DNA of 64,000 nucleotides. Source: Rickettsiella endosymbiont of Aleochara curtula. Lineage in GTDB: Bacteria > Pseudomonadota > Gammaproteobacteria > Diplorickettsiales > Diplorickettsiaceae. Shown here one piece after another: positions 18,501 through 27,146 of this stretch. Location of the stretch: assembly GCF_964030935.1 (NCBI RefSeq), contig NZ_OZ034990.1:1366001-1430000 (forward strand), written 5' to 3'. Position 1 is the first letter of the stretch. The number at the start of each line of letters is the position of its first letter. The translations under genes were made by a program, and so were the position numbers. The notes under the pieces are model-generated. The model was given only the letters and a program-made list of their open reading frames with translations. It was not told the DNA's origin and searched no databases.

Positions 18501-21500
18501 TCCTATCCTACTCGATCCAATAATAAATCAAGCCAATCACGAGGTAATACCCATAGATGATTTGGATAGTATCAATGTTAATGATCTGGTAGGTGCCGGA
18601 TTCTGCATGGGTAGAAGCAGACGAGAAATAGATACTAGATTTAAGCGAGAAGCTATTTGTGTATTTGATAGCGAAAAAATTATTGAAAAAATTAAAGTTT
18701 ATCCAGAGAGCAAACGATCCGACATATTACAGAAACTTGAAGCCGAAAAACCGGAAATAGGCGGAAGCAAGCAAGCAGAATTAACAACGTTAATTAATAA
18801 TCATAGAGTGACGCAGCATTTGAATACAGTTGGAAAATTTTCTTCGCATTTAATCGATGGCATGTTCAGTGAAGAGGCAGTGGCAGGTTTATTTAAAGGA
18901 GATCCTACAGCAGCGGTTAAACTTGCGGGTTTAAACTTAGTAAATCGTGCGCTGCTAAAAGGATCCGAGCTGCTGGAGCAAAAGAGGCTGCTTGCTCTTG
19001 CAACCGGAATGAAAGGTTTAGGTTTTGGATTAGGTGCACGCGTAATCACCAAAGGAACATCCTTATTAGCCGGGTACGATTTATATAATCAAATTAAAGC
19101 CTTGCAAAACAACACTAATAGTACCGATGCGATAGTTGGAATTGTAAGTGATGGCATTCAAATAGGCACTGATTTGCTAAGGGGAGGCATAGAGGTTGCT
19201 GAGATAAGTTCAGAAAGATTTGCTGCAATGGGGATTTCGGTTATAGCAGGGCCTGCCGGAGAAATAGTGGTAACTGCGGTCATGTTAGGAGATAGAATTT
19301 ATGATGATGTTGAAATAGTTGATAAAGAAGATCATCACGTTCATTTATCCGGTTGGGAAAAGTTTAAAGAAGGAGGACGAGCTTTTTTATTTTTTTCTCC
19401 TGCAGTATACATAAGTAGAATGATCGAAAAAGCAGCGGAATATGAGCGTAAACTTGCTATACAGTCCAAATTATTCGAACAAATTCCAGAAATTAAACAC
19501 ATTATTATTCCGGCCATCGAAAGAAAGGGTGAAAAATGTCGTGTTGTTATTGGAGAACAAACTTGTACTGGAGGCGGACTCCTTTTTCCTCCTACTTGTA
19601 CCAATGAAAAAACGGTATGTGATCCCATTTACACTGACGTCTTATATAATGCTGTTTATTTCCAAAATAAACTTATAGGTTTTGAATTAACCCGATTAAG
19701 AATTACAGTTCCAGCAGGAAGTGAATTGCTGTGTGTACCCACTGAAAATGATGGCAGTGGTGAGGTACTTTCCGAGCAAGGCGCTTATGCGTGTGACGAT
19801 GCCATTGGACTTACCAATACTAACAACACTGTGGGAGAAATTGCCTATTTCAATCTAGGTCTAGGAGAAGATCATGCAGTGGGTTTTGAGCGCACTCCAA
19901 ATGTTTTTATGGTCAATAATGGCGCTAAAGATTTTAAAGGTGGTGAAGGCGATGACAGTTTTATAGTACAAGCAACACAAATTTGGACTGCGCGTCCCAA
20001 GGACAGAGAAGGAATCGGTGGTTTAAATGGAGCAGAAGGATCCGATAGTTTAATCCTATCTGGATTTCAACCCACAACCGATAGAATAGAAATCAATTTG
20101 AATGAAGGTTATTTGCAAGCTGGAAATAATACACTAGCGCTTAACAGTATAGAAAAACTCGTGGGCGGGGCTTTTCCTGTTTCAATTACCGCAGCTTGTG
20201 GTACAGAAATGATTGATATGGCTGGCGGCCTAACTGTAAACAATCCGAATACTCTTTTAATTCCTTGTAATGCGAATTGTGATTACGATTTGAAAATGCA
20301 TTTGCATCCGAATACTAATGTAACTAATGCGGCAGCAATCGGTAACTTTACTTATTATATTTTACCTGGTAATGGATTGGTTTCAGTTGATTTAACGGCT
20401 ACTGAGAATTATCCGAACACGCAACACCAATTTGTTTTTAATACACCAATTTCTGAAGTATCTTCTAAAGTATTTGCTAGCAAATCTACAAATGAGCAGT
20501 TACAAACTATGAAATTAAATTTCATAGCAGGTTTGGAATTTCAATTAAATACTAATTTATCTAATAACACGCGCTTGCATTTTGTAGATAGTGAGACTAG
20601 CGCTGAATTCAAAATGGGTAAACAAAATGGCTATGTTTTTCTTACGACGAAGCTAAACATAGAAGATATTATGCGCATTTATCCGGCTGTTGCCTCCCGT
20701 TTAAACATAATTTTTATAATAAATACATCCGAAAATGAGACAGTGATTATTGGTCATCAAGGGCAAGAGGTGATGCGAAATAATCTACGTGCACAAAGAA
20801 CGCATCTGCATGGCAATGGCGGCGAAGGTCTTTTTGTTATGGACGCAAATTCTTCTAGAGATTTTCGCTCACAATTACCTCTCAATGAAGTGATTATTTA
20901 TCATGCTAAAAATGATACACATATTGATAGTTTAGATTTTCGAAAACTTCATAACCAAATTCAAATATTAAATGCAACGGCTGAGATTTTCTTCAGAACG
21001 TCTAATAGAATAAATAAATTAGGTAATGATGTATTACTGCAATTGGTTATGAAGCCAAAAAATTCTGAACGTAGAATTAATATTATAAACATTTGTTTGA
21101 AAGATGCATTAATCAATCAATGGTATAAACAATATTTACATGTTGTATTAAATATTGCGCCAAATATGATAGTAGGGCCACGCTCGAATTTGTATTTAAA
21201 ACCAATTGATTTCCATATAAAAGCTGAAAGTATGAGCATAGGAGTTAAAGATATAGAAGAAAATACAATTATTATTATTCCTGAGGGAAATGATTCAGAT
21301 AATTTTGCTTTTTATCATCACAATCGAACGAATTTAATATTTACCAATAGTTTAAATAATTTATCAGTTGGGTTTACACCTATAACGATATTATTTAAAA
21401 ATTTTTATCAAGAACCTAAGTTAGCTACATTAGTCATTAAGTTTGCCAATACCCATACAAAAATAAGACTTAGAAATAAAGTAACGAATAATCAGATCGC

Positions 21501-22518
21501 CGATTTTGATATGGCATGGAAAACACACACGCAAGCTTTGCAAAAAGATTCTTTAGCGATTATTAACAGCGATCGGAGTTTTTCTTCTGTAATTAAGAAT
21601 GTTAGCAGTAGCCGCTTATGGCATGATCGTTACTTCAGTAACGATATTAATGCTAGCTTAATTGAAATACCAACTGATGTTAATTCTATAGAAGATAATG
21701 AATTAAGTGTTTCTAGAAGACGTCGAGATGTTGAAAGATTATTAGATTCTGTATCAAGCAATGCTGCTGCACATCATAATGGAATAATACAAAAGACATT
21801 TAAGGCGGTTAATAGCGTCATGAATTCTCTTTTTTCAAGTAATTTTGAAGATAAAATCTTAGATATGGCAGATCATTATGAAAAAAGTCAATATCCAATA
21901 AAAGCGCTCTCTAAAGGAGCTAAGCATTCTAGAAGAAAAGCTGTGAAATCGCCTGTAAAACAAGTAAATGACAGTACTAAACAAAAAATTTTAGAGTCAC
22001 CGAGACAAGTACAAAATCTTGTTTTACCCAATAAAACCTTTAAAAAAACTGATCGTATCCAAGCTCATAAAAAATCGGCTGTTGCTGAAACGTGTAAAAG
22101 AACTTCTCTATTTAAACCAGTGCAAACTAAAGAAAGTTATAATCCACAAAACACTAGGGAAAATAAACAAAATAGCTATGCAAATCATAATCAAATTAAG
22201 CTGGGTCAGATAACTTCGGGGAACTTACATAAGATAGGGCATCAAGCTAAGCACTTACATTCAAAATCGTTAGTTAAAGTTAGCTTAGCTGGAGAAAACC
22301 ATCAGCATAGTTATCAGCAGGCCCGGCAACAGGCAGGTAAGTCAGGTATATCACAGGTTACAGCGAGCAGTAATGTGAATGCGACACTTTTACTTTTTAA
22401 TGTTATGTCACGATATAAATGTCAACAACCGCTAAATGCTAAAGTAGCTCGTTGGAGTGAACAGGTAGATAGGCAAAAACAAAAAATATCCGGAAAACCT
22501 ATGGGTTTACGTCTCTAG
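15595..22518 (+). CDS. Giant multidomain toxin/effector-like protein: ankyrin-TPR-CheD-like deamidase-TcdA/B pore-latrotoxin-like tail
   Basis: A 2307-residue protein with a clear start (ATGGAGAAAAC ribosome-binding region). Reading the sequence in order: ankyrin repeats at about 67-362 (LHKAAAEN, TALYVAC, TALHTAV, TVLHLAI); TPR helices about 522-676; a segment about 700-835 with T719, C725 and H742 spaced as in CheD glutamine deamidases, followed by TGG at 771-773; a processing-like basic patch GRSRRE near 1004; a long small-residue-rich amphipathic region about 1070-1285 (LYNQIKAL...VIAGPAGE) resembling the TcdA/TcdB pore domain; RTX-like GGEGDDSF at 1449-1456; RRRR at 2041-2044; and a C-terminal NATLLLF (near 2262-2268) resembling latrotoxin C-terminal domains of arthropod endosymbionts. 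No signal peptide is seen. Domain names are inference from motifs. Confidence 0.75.
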   Translation: MPSYTAISKSDFDDRYSKLSEVVNREYNLDTPFLDSLLPLFSSNINKLTTQEDLDKKFFVLNKDENYKSFLHKAAAENNLRLIIYLEKTNHDIDLTDGLHRTALYVACDQLKLNAVQALLLRGANPNIGNTQLVAGIRGDRTPLNAVINSELIDSSLVVANANNERIAAIITKKLIDAGADVNLQTGEENFSALHRAILNRKPLILQEIINSDKANYELVSNDRDTILHMLVDYRSKDEKENGQAKMHEEKQMLDLLLPHINSIDEQDKNGNTALHTAVINSNVDVVETLYKKDYFFTGIEKLFRIPNNNGNTVLHLAIQEAHRGPKILALLMRVATEDDLNAKNNAGESPKELAIRLINQRVSLQNLLQNITIGKENLDDAIVEHGSEIDELNALRDVNQLKEALIELNEYKLNGQSIHNKASKQFTVNIEYVIHLIDEVNKNHASLFTDNLNSLSALKNIVATTHQFVMGATTEFKEIFEDTYLNSLNSVQQTEYLAWKNEQLKLPSSFLNQEIIDPNLLNAHSEHYFVAGELAYRDGFNFYNQGNYDEAIRRLRVSTVAFRTHYPQHRALANSYLQLGKAYQAKNDLINARENFKKSINIYTHLKEYSELETTYQNLAETYINDRKAALDYETDNQNKLLANSETEKLQAHLALAGLYKQIKEHPDAFSLLEDDLSAYESFHYKESYKLTQGNLDNDAHVVLQSEFGIAQHEKLGTYNIKQCVAVIVYDPFTQKVVLSHFDKFSGPLSFIDQIRQEFPGESKLDFYLTGGRDREVGKQISDSNIDQVLKQIYAYKERFDIKATDIGDKFSPEAIVFDVESRELRQGMPNHPDSSLNSRVANFLIQERKDDYLRPPNVVDFTKSEIERTKTFTQEQEEKINGEYTDFEQEIDQTQGWNHDSKFFLLMESKKEVAGFNPDFNTGLLRKHHYSGAPVYYQPGLPPLARPNEENGLNALDNLHIDEQLNNPILLDPIINQANHEVIPIDDLDSINVNDLVGAGFCMGRSRREIDTRFKREAICVFDSEKIIEKIKVYPESKRSDILQKLEAEKPEIGGSKQAELTTLINNHRVTQHLNTVGKFSSHLIDGMFSEEAVAGLFKGDPTAAVKLAGLNLVNRALLKGSELLEQKRLLALATGMKGLGFGLGARVITKGTSLLAGYDLYNQIKALQNNTNSTDAIVGIVSDGIQIGTDLLRGGIEVAEISSERFAAMGISVIAGPAGEIVVTAVMLGDRIYDDVEIVDKEDHHVHLSGWEKFKEGGRAFLFFSPAVYISRMIEKAAEYERKLAIQSKLFEQIPEIKHIIIPAIERKGEKCRVVIGEQTCTGGGLLFPPTCTNEKTVCDPIYTDVLYNAVYFQNKLIGFELTRLRITVPAGSELLCVPTENDGSGEVLSEQGAYACDDAIGLTNTNNTVGEIAYFNLGLGEDHAVGFERTPNVFMVNNGAKDFKGGEGDDSFIVQATQIWTARPKDREGIGGLNGAEGSDSLILSGFQPTTDRIEINLNEGYLQAGNNTLALNSIEKLVGGAFPVSITAACGTEMIDMAGGLTVNNPNTLLIPCNANCDYDLKMHLHPNTNVTNAAAIGNFTYYILPGNGLVSVDLTATENYPNTQHQFVFNTPISEVSSKVFASKSTNEQLQTMKLNFIAGLEFQLNTNLSNNTRLHFVDSETSAEFKMGKQNGYVFLTTKLNIEDIMRIYPAVASRLNIIFIINTSENETVIIGHQGQEVMRNNLRAQRTHLHGNGGEGLFVMDANSSRDFRSQLPLNEVIIYHAKNDTHIDSLDFRKLHNQIQILNATAEIFFRTSNRINKLGNDVLLQLVMKPKNSERRINIINICLKDALINQWYKQYLHVVLNIAPNMIVGPRSNLYLKPIDFHIKAESMSIGVKDIEENTIIIIPEGNDSDNFAFYHHNRTNLIFTNSLNNLSVGFTPITILFKNFYQEPKLATLVIKFANTHTKIRLRNKVTNNQIADFDMAWKTHTQALQKDSLAIINSDRSFSSVIKNVSSSRLWHDRYFSNDINASLIEIPTDVNSIEDNELSVSRRRRDVERLLDSVSSNAAAHHNGIIQKTFKAVNSVMNSLFSSNFEDKILDMADHYEKSQYPIKALSKGAKHSRRKAVKSPVKQVNDSTKQKILESPRQVQNLVLPNKTFKKTDRIQAHKKSAVAETCKRTSLFKPVQTKESYNPQNTRENKQNSYANHNQIKLGQITSGNLHKIGHQAKHLHSKSLVKVSLAGENHQHSYQQARQQAGKSGISQVTASSNVNATLLLFNVMSRYKCQQPLNAKVARWSEQVDRQKQKISGKPMGLRL

Positions 22519-22535
22519 TTTAAGCCTATTTTTAA

Positions 22536-22578
22536 GTCCTCATCATTGCTTTAATGTTTAATGATGAGGGCTTCTTTT
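22536..22578 (+). terminator. Rho-independent terminator of the giant gene
   Basis: A perfect 10-bp stem CCTCATCATT/AATGATGAGG (22538-22547 with 22560-22569) with a 12-base loop is followed by GCTTCTTTT. It begins 18 bp after the stop codon of the giant gene and would end its transcript. Confidence 0.8.
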
Positions 22579-22623
22579 AATCAGGAGCTTGCGACTAAAA
22601 CGTAGCTTGATAAGCTTTTACTT

Positions 22624-22705
22624 GTCATTGCGAGCGCTTTGCGCGCGGCAATCCAGGAAATACGAAACTGTGGATGGCCAGTTCATTCCATTCACTCGCC
22701 ATGAC
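22624..22705 (+). repeat. GTCATTGCGAG-type palindromic repeat, copy 1
   Basis: It starts GTCATTGCGAG and ends CTCGCCATGAC, which are near-perfect inverted copies of each other. Internally it has GCGC-TTT-GCGC and GGCAATCCA, the pattern of the widespread GTCATTGCGAGC...GGCAATCCA intergenic repeats. Related copies lie at 34497-34570 and 61544-61617. It lies between the giant gene and the MFS gene. Confidence 0.75.
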
Positions 22706-22807
22706 GATAATTTTTTTATAGTATAAAGGTACTCTTGATAAGGAGTGCAAAATTTGGCTAATAATGCCATAATTCGCCGCTAAATGAGTTATAAGGTTTA
22801 GCGTGCC

Positions 22808-24082
22808 ATGCAGATTGAAAAGAAACATTTTACCGCCCACCATGGATATCCTTGGTTAGTTATCGCACTAGCCGCCGCTTTTTTATTTTATAAATATATC
22901 TTGCAAGTCTCACCTAGCATAATGACTGATGATTTGATGCGAGTGTTTCATATCCAAGGAACAGGTTTAGGTAATTTAACCGCTAGTTTTTTTTATTCTT
23001 TTTTATTAGCGCAGCTGTTTGTAGGTATTTTATTAGATCGCTATAGTCCGCGCTTATTAACCACTATCGCTATTCTTTTATGTGCCGCAGGGATTTATAT
23101 TTTTTCTGAGGCGCACAGTTTAAATATAGCCACTTGGTCTCGGGCATTAATGGGTGTCGGTGCCGCTTTTGCTACCGTCAGTTATATGAAGATGACAAGT
23201 CTATGGTTTAAGCCGAGTCAATTTGCCTTTGTTGGAGGGTTACTGGCGACTGCAGCGATGTTGGGTGCAGTTGCCGGTCAGTTACCCTTGTCTTTCGCGG
23301 TTAGCACCTTCGGTTGGCGGCAGAGTTTATATTTGTGTGCGATAAGTGGGTTAATTCTAGCCGGTTTATTTTATTTAATCGTACGCGACAAACCGGTTGG
23401 AGCATTAAGCCAAACCGGAAGTGTAGATAAGTTTTCAATGCATGATGTTTGGATGGTACTGAGTAATAAACAAAATTGGTTAATTACACTCTATAGTGGA
23501 TTCGCTTTTGCACCGATTGATGGTTTTGCAGGTCTTTGGTGTATTCCATTTCTAAAAGAAACTTATCAGGTGTCACACACACAAGCGGCAGGTTTGGGGT
23601 CTTTAATTTTTTTAGGTTTAGCCTTTGGTAGTCCTCTATTGGGCTTGTGGTCGGATCGAATCAATAAACGGCTGTCGGTGATGTTGATTAATGCCTGTAT
23701 AGCGTTAGTTACGATTACATTGATAATTTATGTAAATCATTTTCCGCTTTGGTTATTGGGAACTTTATTATTTATATTTGGTTTCAGTACCGGTGCATTT
23801 ATGCTCGGTTTTGCCTTAGGTAGAGAATTAAATAAAATAACCGTTGCGGCAACCATAATCGCCTTAATCAATACCGGTGAGATTATCTTTAGTGCGTTGA
23901 CGCAACCATTAATAGGAAAATTATTAGATGCGCATTGGCAGGGTAAGTTGATTGCAGGTGTGCATTATTTTTCGGCCATAGAATATCGTCACGCGTTAAG
24001 TATCTTGCCGATCTATATTTTACTGGCCCTAATCTTGTTATTTTTTATTCGTGAATCGAATTCACAGCAAGTAGATAGGTAA
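22808..24082 (+). CDS. Major facilitator superfamily transporter
   Basis: A 424-residue protein with about 12 hydrophobic helices in two halves. It carries the MFS loop signatures GILLDRYSPR (between helices 2 and 3) and LLGLWSDRINKR (between helices 8 and 9). The family moves small solutes by proton symport or antiport; the substrate cannot be told from sequence. The layout (short N-terminus, LQVSPSIMTDDLM after helix 1) resembles the many MFS paralogues of Legionellales used for nutrient uptake from the host. It is a single gene, convergent with a secreted hypothetical 5 bp away. Confidence 0.85.
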   Translation: MQIEKKHFTAHHGYPWLVIALAAAFLFYKYILQVSPSIMTDDLMRVFHIQGTGLGNLTASFFYSFLLAQLFVGILLDRYSPRLLTTIAILLCAAGIYIFSEAHSLNIATWSRALMGVGAAFATVSYMKMTSLWFKPSQFAFVGGLLATAAMLGAVAGQLPLSFAVSTFGWRQSLYLCAISGLILAGLFYLIVRDKPVGALSQTGSVDKFSMHDVWMVLSNKQNWLITLYSGFAFAPIDGFAGLWCIPFLKETYQVSHTQAAGLGSLIFLGLAFGSPLLGLWSDRINKRLSVMLINACIALVTITLIIYVNHFPLWLLGTLLFIFGFSTGAFMLGFALGRELNKITVAATIIALINTGEIIFSALTQPLIGKLLDAHWQGKLIAGVHYFSAIEYRHALSILPIYILLALILLFFIRESNSQQVDR

Positions 24083-24087
24083 GTATT

Positions 24088-24522
24088 TTAGCCAGCAGCG
24101 TTGAGTTGGTCTATAACTTTGGTTTTATAATCGGATTGCATAATGGGTAAATTTCGAAAATCCTGTAAAACCTTCAAACAAGGAATAGTTTGATTTTTTT
24201 TCTCAGCTATTTGCGCTTCTTGGCTAATACGCTGATAGATCAGACCGGCGGCCGCTTGTTCGGAAGGATCATTAGCTAACTTATTTAGGGCTTCAGTAAC
24301 TCTAGCAGAAAAATCTCCTAGATTTTGACCACAAGCCTGTGCGATACCGGCGATTGCGCCCGCTTGTCTGGCAAATTCGATTGCCTTACTTTGTTGTGGG
24401 CTGCTTGGTGCCGATGGATGAGAGGTAGTGGTGCTGTTGGTGGGAGCAGTATCAGCCAATGCAAGAGTACTGATACCTAATAACAGAATTAAACCGAGTA
24501 TTTTTTTTTGTATTGTAAACAT
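24088..24522 (-). CDS. Secreted hypothetical protein
   Basis: A 144-residue protein of unknown function with an N-terminal signal peptide (positively charged MFTIQKK, then a hydrophobic stretch ending LALA-D, cleavage expected near residue 23). A Thr/Ser/Pro-rich linker (24-45) leads to a helical domain with two cysteines (ACGQNL near 64 and PCLKV near 118) that could form a disulfide in the periplasm. It lies 10 bp downstream of ygfZ on the same strand and probably shares its transcript. No catalytic motif is visible. Confidence 0.7.
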   Translation of the reverse strand: MFTIQKKILGLILLLGISTLALADTAPTNSTTTSHPSAPSSPQQSKAIEFARQAGAIAGIAQACGQNLGDFSARVTEALNKLANDPSEQAAAGLIYQRISQEAQIAEKKNQTIPCLKVLQDFRNLPIMQSDYKTKVIDQLNAAG

Positions 24523-24532
24523 ATTATTAGTT

Positions 24533-25462
24533 CTAGTTAGTAGAATAGGGCAGTTCTAAAAAGTCTAGTGTGGGGCCTTCAAGACTACCTAGTCTGATAC
24601 TATGGGAAATAGCTTGAGTTTGCAAACAAACTAAGGCTTGGTAACGATTATCTTGTTCTTTCGCACACAGGATGAGCGCGCCTTTTTCAGTTTTTTGCTC
24701 GTCTAAGAGCGGGGTGCCCGGTAAGGGCGGGTCATTGGCTACAAAACCTACTCGATAAAGGCGACTTTTGGATTTCCCTAAATAATGAGTACGAGCGATG
24801 ATTTCCTGACCTATATAACAACCTTTGTTAAAGCTCACGCCGCCTATTTCTGGGAAATTAAGCTGATGCGGCGTAAATTGGCCACTGGTTTCCGGGTAAA
24901 TAATCGGGATTCCAGCCATAATATCCAATAAATGCCAATGATTGACACTTTGCTGCTCAAATTTGGTTTCGATTGAGCCGATAGCATCAGAAACAGGAGC
25001 CAACAAGATAATACGAGGCACAGGGCCTGGAATAGATAAACTTAGTTTATGCTTGGATTCTGCAACACCATTTTCTTTGGTTATATATAATACCTGTTCT
25101 TTGAGTAAATCTTTAATAGTAGGGCCATAAAGGCCGATTTTTCGCCAATTTTCACTGACTTCCGTTAACACAACGTTGGAAAAGACTGCATATTTTTGTA
25201 ATGAAGCTAATAAAAGTGGCAAGGTACTTTGTTGTAATAAAAAATAATAGTCATGTTGATAAAAAAATAACCGAAAAATTGCAATGATTCGTCCCTTAAC
25301 ATCACAGTGTGCGCCTAATCGGCTTTGTTCTGTATTGATTTCTTCCAAATCGCACGTTAATTGGCCTTGTAAAAATCGCTTAGCGTCTTTACCGCTGATT
25401 CGAATCAGACCAACATCGATGAGATTAGCATAGTTATTTTTCAGTGTTATTTTTTCGAGCAT
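24533..25462 (-). CDS. ygfZ: Folate-dependent iron-sulfur/tRNA modification factor YgfZ
   Basis: A 309-residue GcvT-like protein with the signature FNKGCYIGQEIIARTHYLG, including the conserved KGCYxGQE cysteine, near residue 210. YgfZ supports maturation of certain Fe-S enzymes such as MiaB and uses tetrahydrofolate. The N-terminal segment (RISGKDAKRFLQGQLTCDL) is also typical. The protein is slightly shorter than E. coli YgfZ. The gene is on the minus strand, with a TATACTC-family repeat 44 bp upstream of its start. Confidence 0.9.
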   Translation of the reverse strand: MLEKITLKNNYANLIDVGLIRISGKDAKRFLQGQLTCDLEEINTEQSRLGAHCDVKGRIIAIFRLFFYQHDYYFLLQQSTLPLLLASLQKYAVFSNVVLTEVSENWRKIGLYGPTIKDLLKEQVLYITKENGVAESKHKLSLSIPGPVPRIILLAPVSDAIGSIETKFEQQSVNHWHLLDIMAGIPIIYPETSGQFTPHQLNFPEIGGVSFNKGCYIGQEIIARTHYLGKSKSRLYRVGFVANDPPLPGTPLLDEQKTEKGALILCAKEQDNRYQALVCLQTQAISHSIRLGSLEGPTLDFLELPYSTN

Positions 25463-25506
25463 AAAACCCAGCCTTATTCGTTAAATCGGCAAATATTAAC
25501 TAGAAT

Positions 25507-25632
25507 TATACTCACAGCAATGGGATTTTTGGCAAGGCGCCGCGAGAATGAAGCAACCGGAGTGTATTCAAGATACATGAGGATTGCGAATTGAGCGGCA
25601 ACGCAGACAAAAATTCAAGTGCGAAGAGTATA
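25507..25632 (+). repeat. TATACTC-family palindromic repeat, full copy
   Basis: A 126-bp element with ends TATACTC and GAGTATA. A GCCGC/GCGGC inner stem surrounds GGAG (25559-25562), hairpin TGTAT-TCAAG-ATACA and TGAG (25578-25581). This central module has the same layout as the one in the 144-bp family, although the arms differ in sequence. It lies between ygfZ and the first pilus subunit gene. A deleted copy lies in arnT and an inverted diverged copy at 56624-56713. Confidence 0.8.
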
Positions 25633-25744
25633 TTAATGATTATAAATTATTACGCATACTTATATAAGCGATCTAAAGCGGATTCAATAAAAACTCATCA
25701 TTAAACAAAATTATAAAAGCTTTAAGGTCACAATGGGGGGGATT

Positions 25745-26251
25745 ATGCTTTCTTCTTTGATCAAGGTTTCAATGAGTATTTTACTCTGTTTGATTTTCCA
25801 AGACGCCAAATGTTTAACTATTACTAATACCTTAGCGGTTATGGCAACCATAGGTGGCGGGGCGAATTGTACATTTGGCTCAACCAGCAATATGAAATTT
25901 CCTAATTATTATCCACTCAATTCTAATCCAGATTATGCTACAGGTAACGTGACAGTTACCTGTATACCGAATTTAGCCTATGATATAGGTATCGATAAAG
26001 GACAAGGCGCAGGCGCAACAGAAAATCATCGACTGTTAACCAAACAAGCAGGAAATCAACAATTAAATTACGGTCTTTTCCAAGATGCCGGTCATCAACA
26101 CATGTACGGTACCGTGATAGGGCAAAATACCTTGCATCAGATAGCCACAGGGTCTACAGAGGTGATAACTATTTATGGGGAAATTCCTAGAAATCAAGCG
26201 GTTGGTGCAGGTACTTATTTAGATCGAGTGACTATTTTTGTCACCTTTTAA
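25745..26251 (+). CDS. Spore coat protein U (SCPU) domain pilus subunit 1
   Basis: A secreted subunit of the archaic Csu-type pili. The frame is open from ATG 25733, but the GGGGGG run just before ATG 25745 is a better ribosome-binding site, giving 168 residues with a signal peptide (MLSSLIKVSMSILLCLIFQ). The mature part shows the SCPU pattern: NCTFGS near the N-terminus, GNVTVTC, a central LNYGLFQD, and a C-terminal VTIFVTF beta-strand that would take part in donor-strand exchange. It begins the cluster; the second subunit follows after 136 bp. Confidence 0.82.
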   Translation: MLSSLIKVSMSILLCLIFQDAKCLTITNTLAVMATIGGGANCTFGSTSNMKFPNYYPLNSNPDYATGNVTVTCIPNLAYDIGIDKGQGAGATENHRLLTKQAGNQQLNYGLFQDAGHQHMYGTVIGQNTLHQIATGSTEVITIYGEIPRNQAVGAGTYLDRVTIFVTF

Positions 26252-26387
26252 AGGAGCAGGGAGCAAGCAGCAGCGCTATTAGATTACTTTATATCCAATC
26301 GTTAATACAGTTTTTGCTTGATCACTTTTATAAAGCATTATATGCTACTTTGGTGCTGTAGGGTCTTATTTGATAAGGAAGTCGATT

Positions 26388-26876
26388 ATGTTTAGAGCAC
26401 AAAATGCTTTTTTTGTATTATTCATTTTATTTTTCAATCCAGTTGCATTTGCTGCGACAGTAACGGCAAATTTACCTGTTAACGCGACAGTGAATTCAAC
26501 TTGTATCTTTGGTAATATCACCTCAGTAAACTTTGGTAACTATTCGGGAGTCCAAAATGATGCAACGGGTAGCATCGAGGTGACTTGTAACACTGGTACT
26601 GTATACAACATTGGTCTAAACATAGGAACTGGGACGGGTGCAACCATTACTAACAGGGTTATGACAGGAACACCTTCAGGAACACTGACCTATCAACTTT
26701 TTCAAGATCCAGCGCGCGCAACAAACTGGGGAAATACTCCGCCCGGTACTACGGTCAATGTGACAGGTAATGGAGCCGTTCAATTAGCTACAGTCTATGG
26801 TCGAATACCTGCCGGTGCAGTTCCTGCCACAGGTAGTTATAATGACACTGTATTAATAACGGTTACGTATCCATAA
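26388..26876 (+). CDS. Spore coat protein U (SCPU) domain pilus subunit 2
   Basis: A second Csu-type pilin-like subunit. The frame opens with TTG at 26370, but ATG 26388, preceded by AAGGAAG, is the likely start and gives 162 residues. Signal peptide MFRAQNAFFVLFILF...AFA is followed by a mature domain with STCIFGN, GSIEVTC, LTYQLFQDP and final TVLITVTYP. It is similar to the preceding subunit and more regular in repeat strands, as expected for the major shaft subunit (CsuA/B-like). That role is inference. The chaperone gene follows after a 270-bp gap containing a small ATACCTT/AAGGTAT hairpin at 26922-26939. Confidence 0.82.
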   Translation: MFRAQNAFFVLFILFFNPVAFAATVTANLPVNATVNSTCIFGNITSVNFGNYSGVQNDATGSIEVTCNTGTVYNIGLNIGTGTGATITNRVMTGTPSGTLTYQLFQDPARATNWGNTPPGTTVNVTGNGAVQLATVYGRIPAGAVPATGSYNDTVLITVTYP

Positions 26877-27146
26877 TTTGAGCAACTCTATTATAATCGA
26901 TTAGATTAAAAGATCTTATGTATACCTTGTTTAAGGTATTCCGAGGAACATATAAATAGTACTTTATATTAAATATTTTTACTTGATAAGAATACTTTTC
27001 TAAGGATGATATCGGCCATTTATTGGAAGTCACAGATAATTTATTGATTTAGTTTATAAGTACATTTAGAGATGTAACATAGCCATTTTTTGAATTAAAT
27101 AAGAATAGACTATTTTATAAAAAGGGATTGTAAGGATCATTAAAAA

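Noticed and set aside
21880-22520. The Lys/Gln/His-rich C-terminal region of the giant gene as a frameshifted or decayed tail
   Set aside because: The frame stays open to a stop followed 18 bp later by a strong terminator, and the NATLLLF motif lies near the end, so it appears intact.
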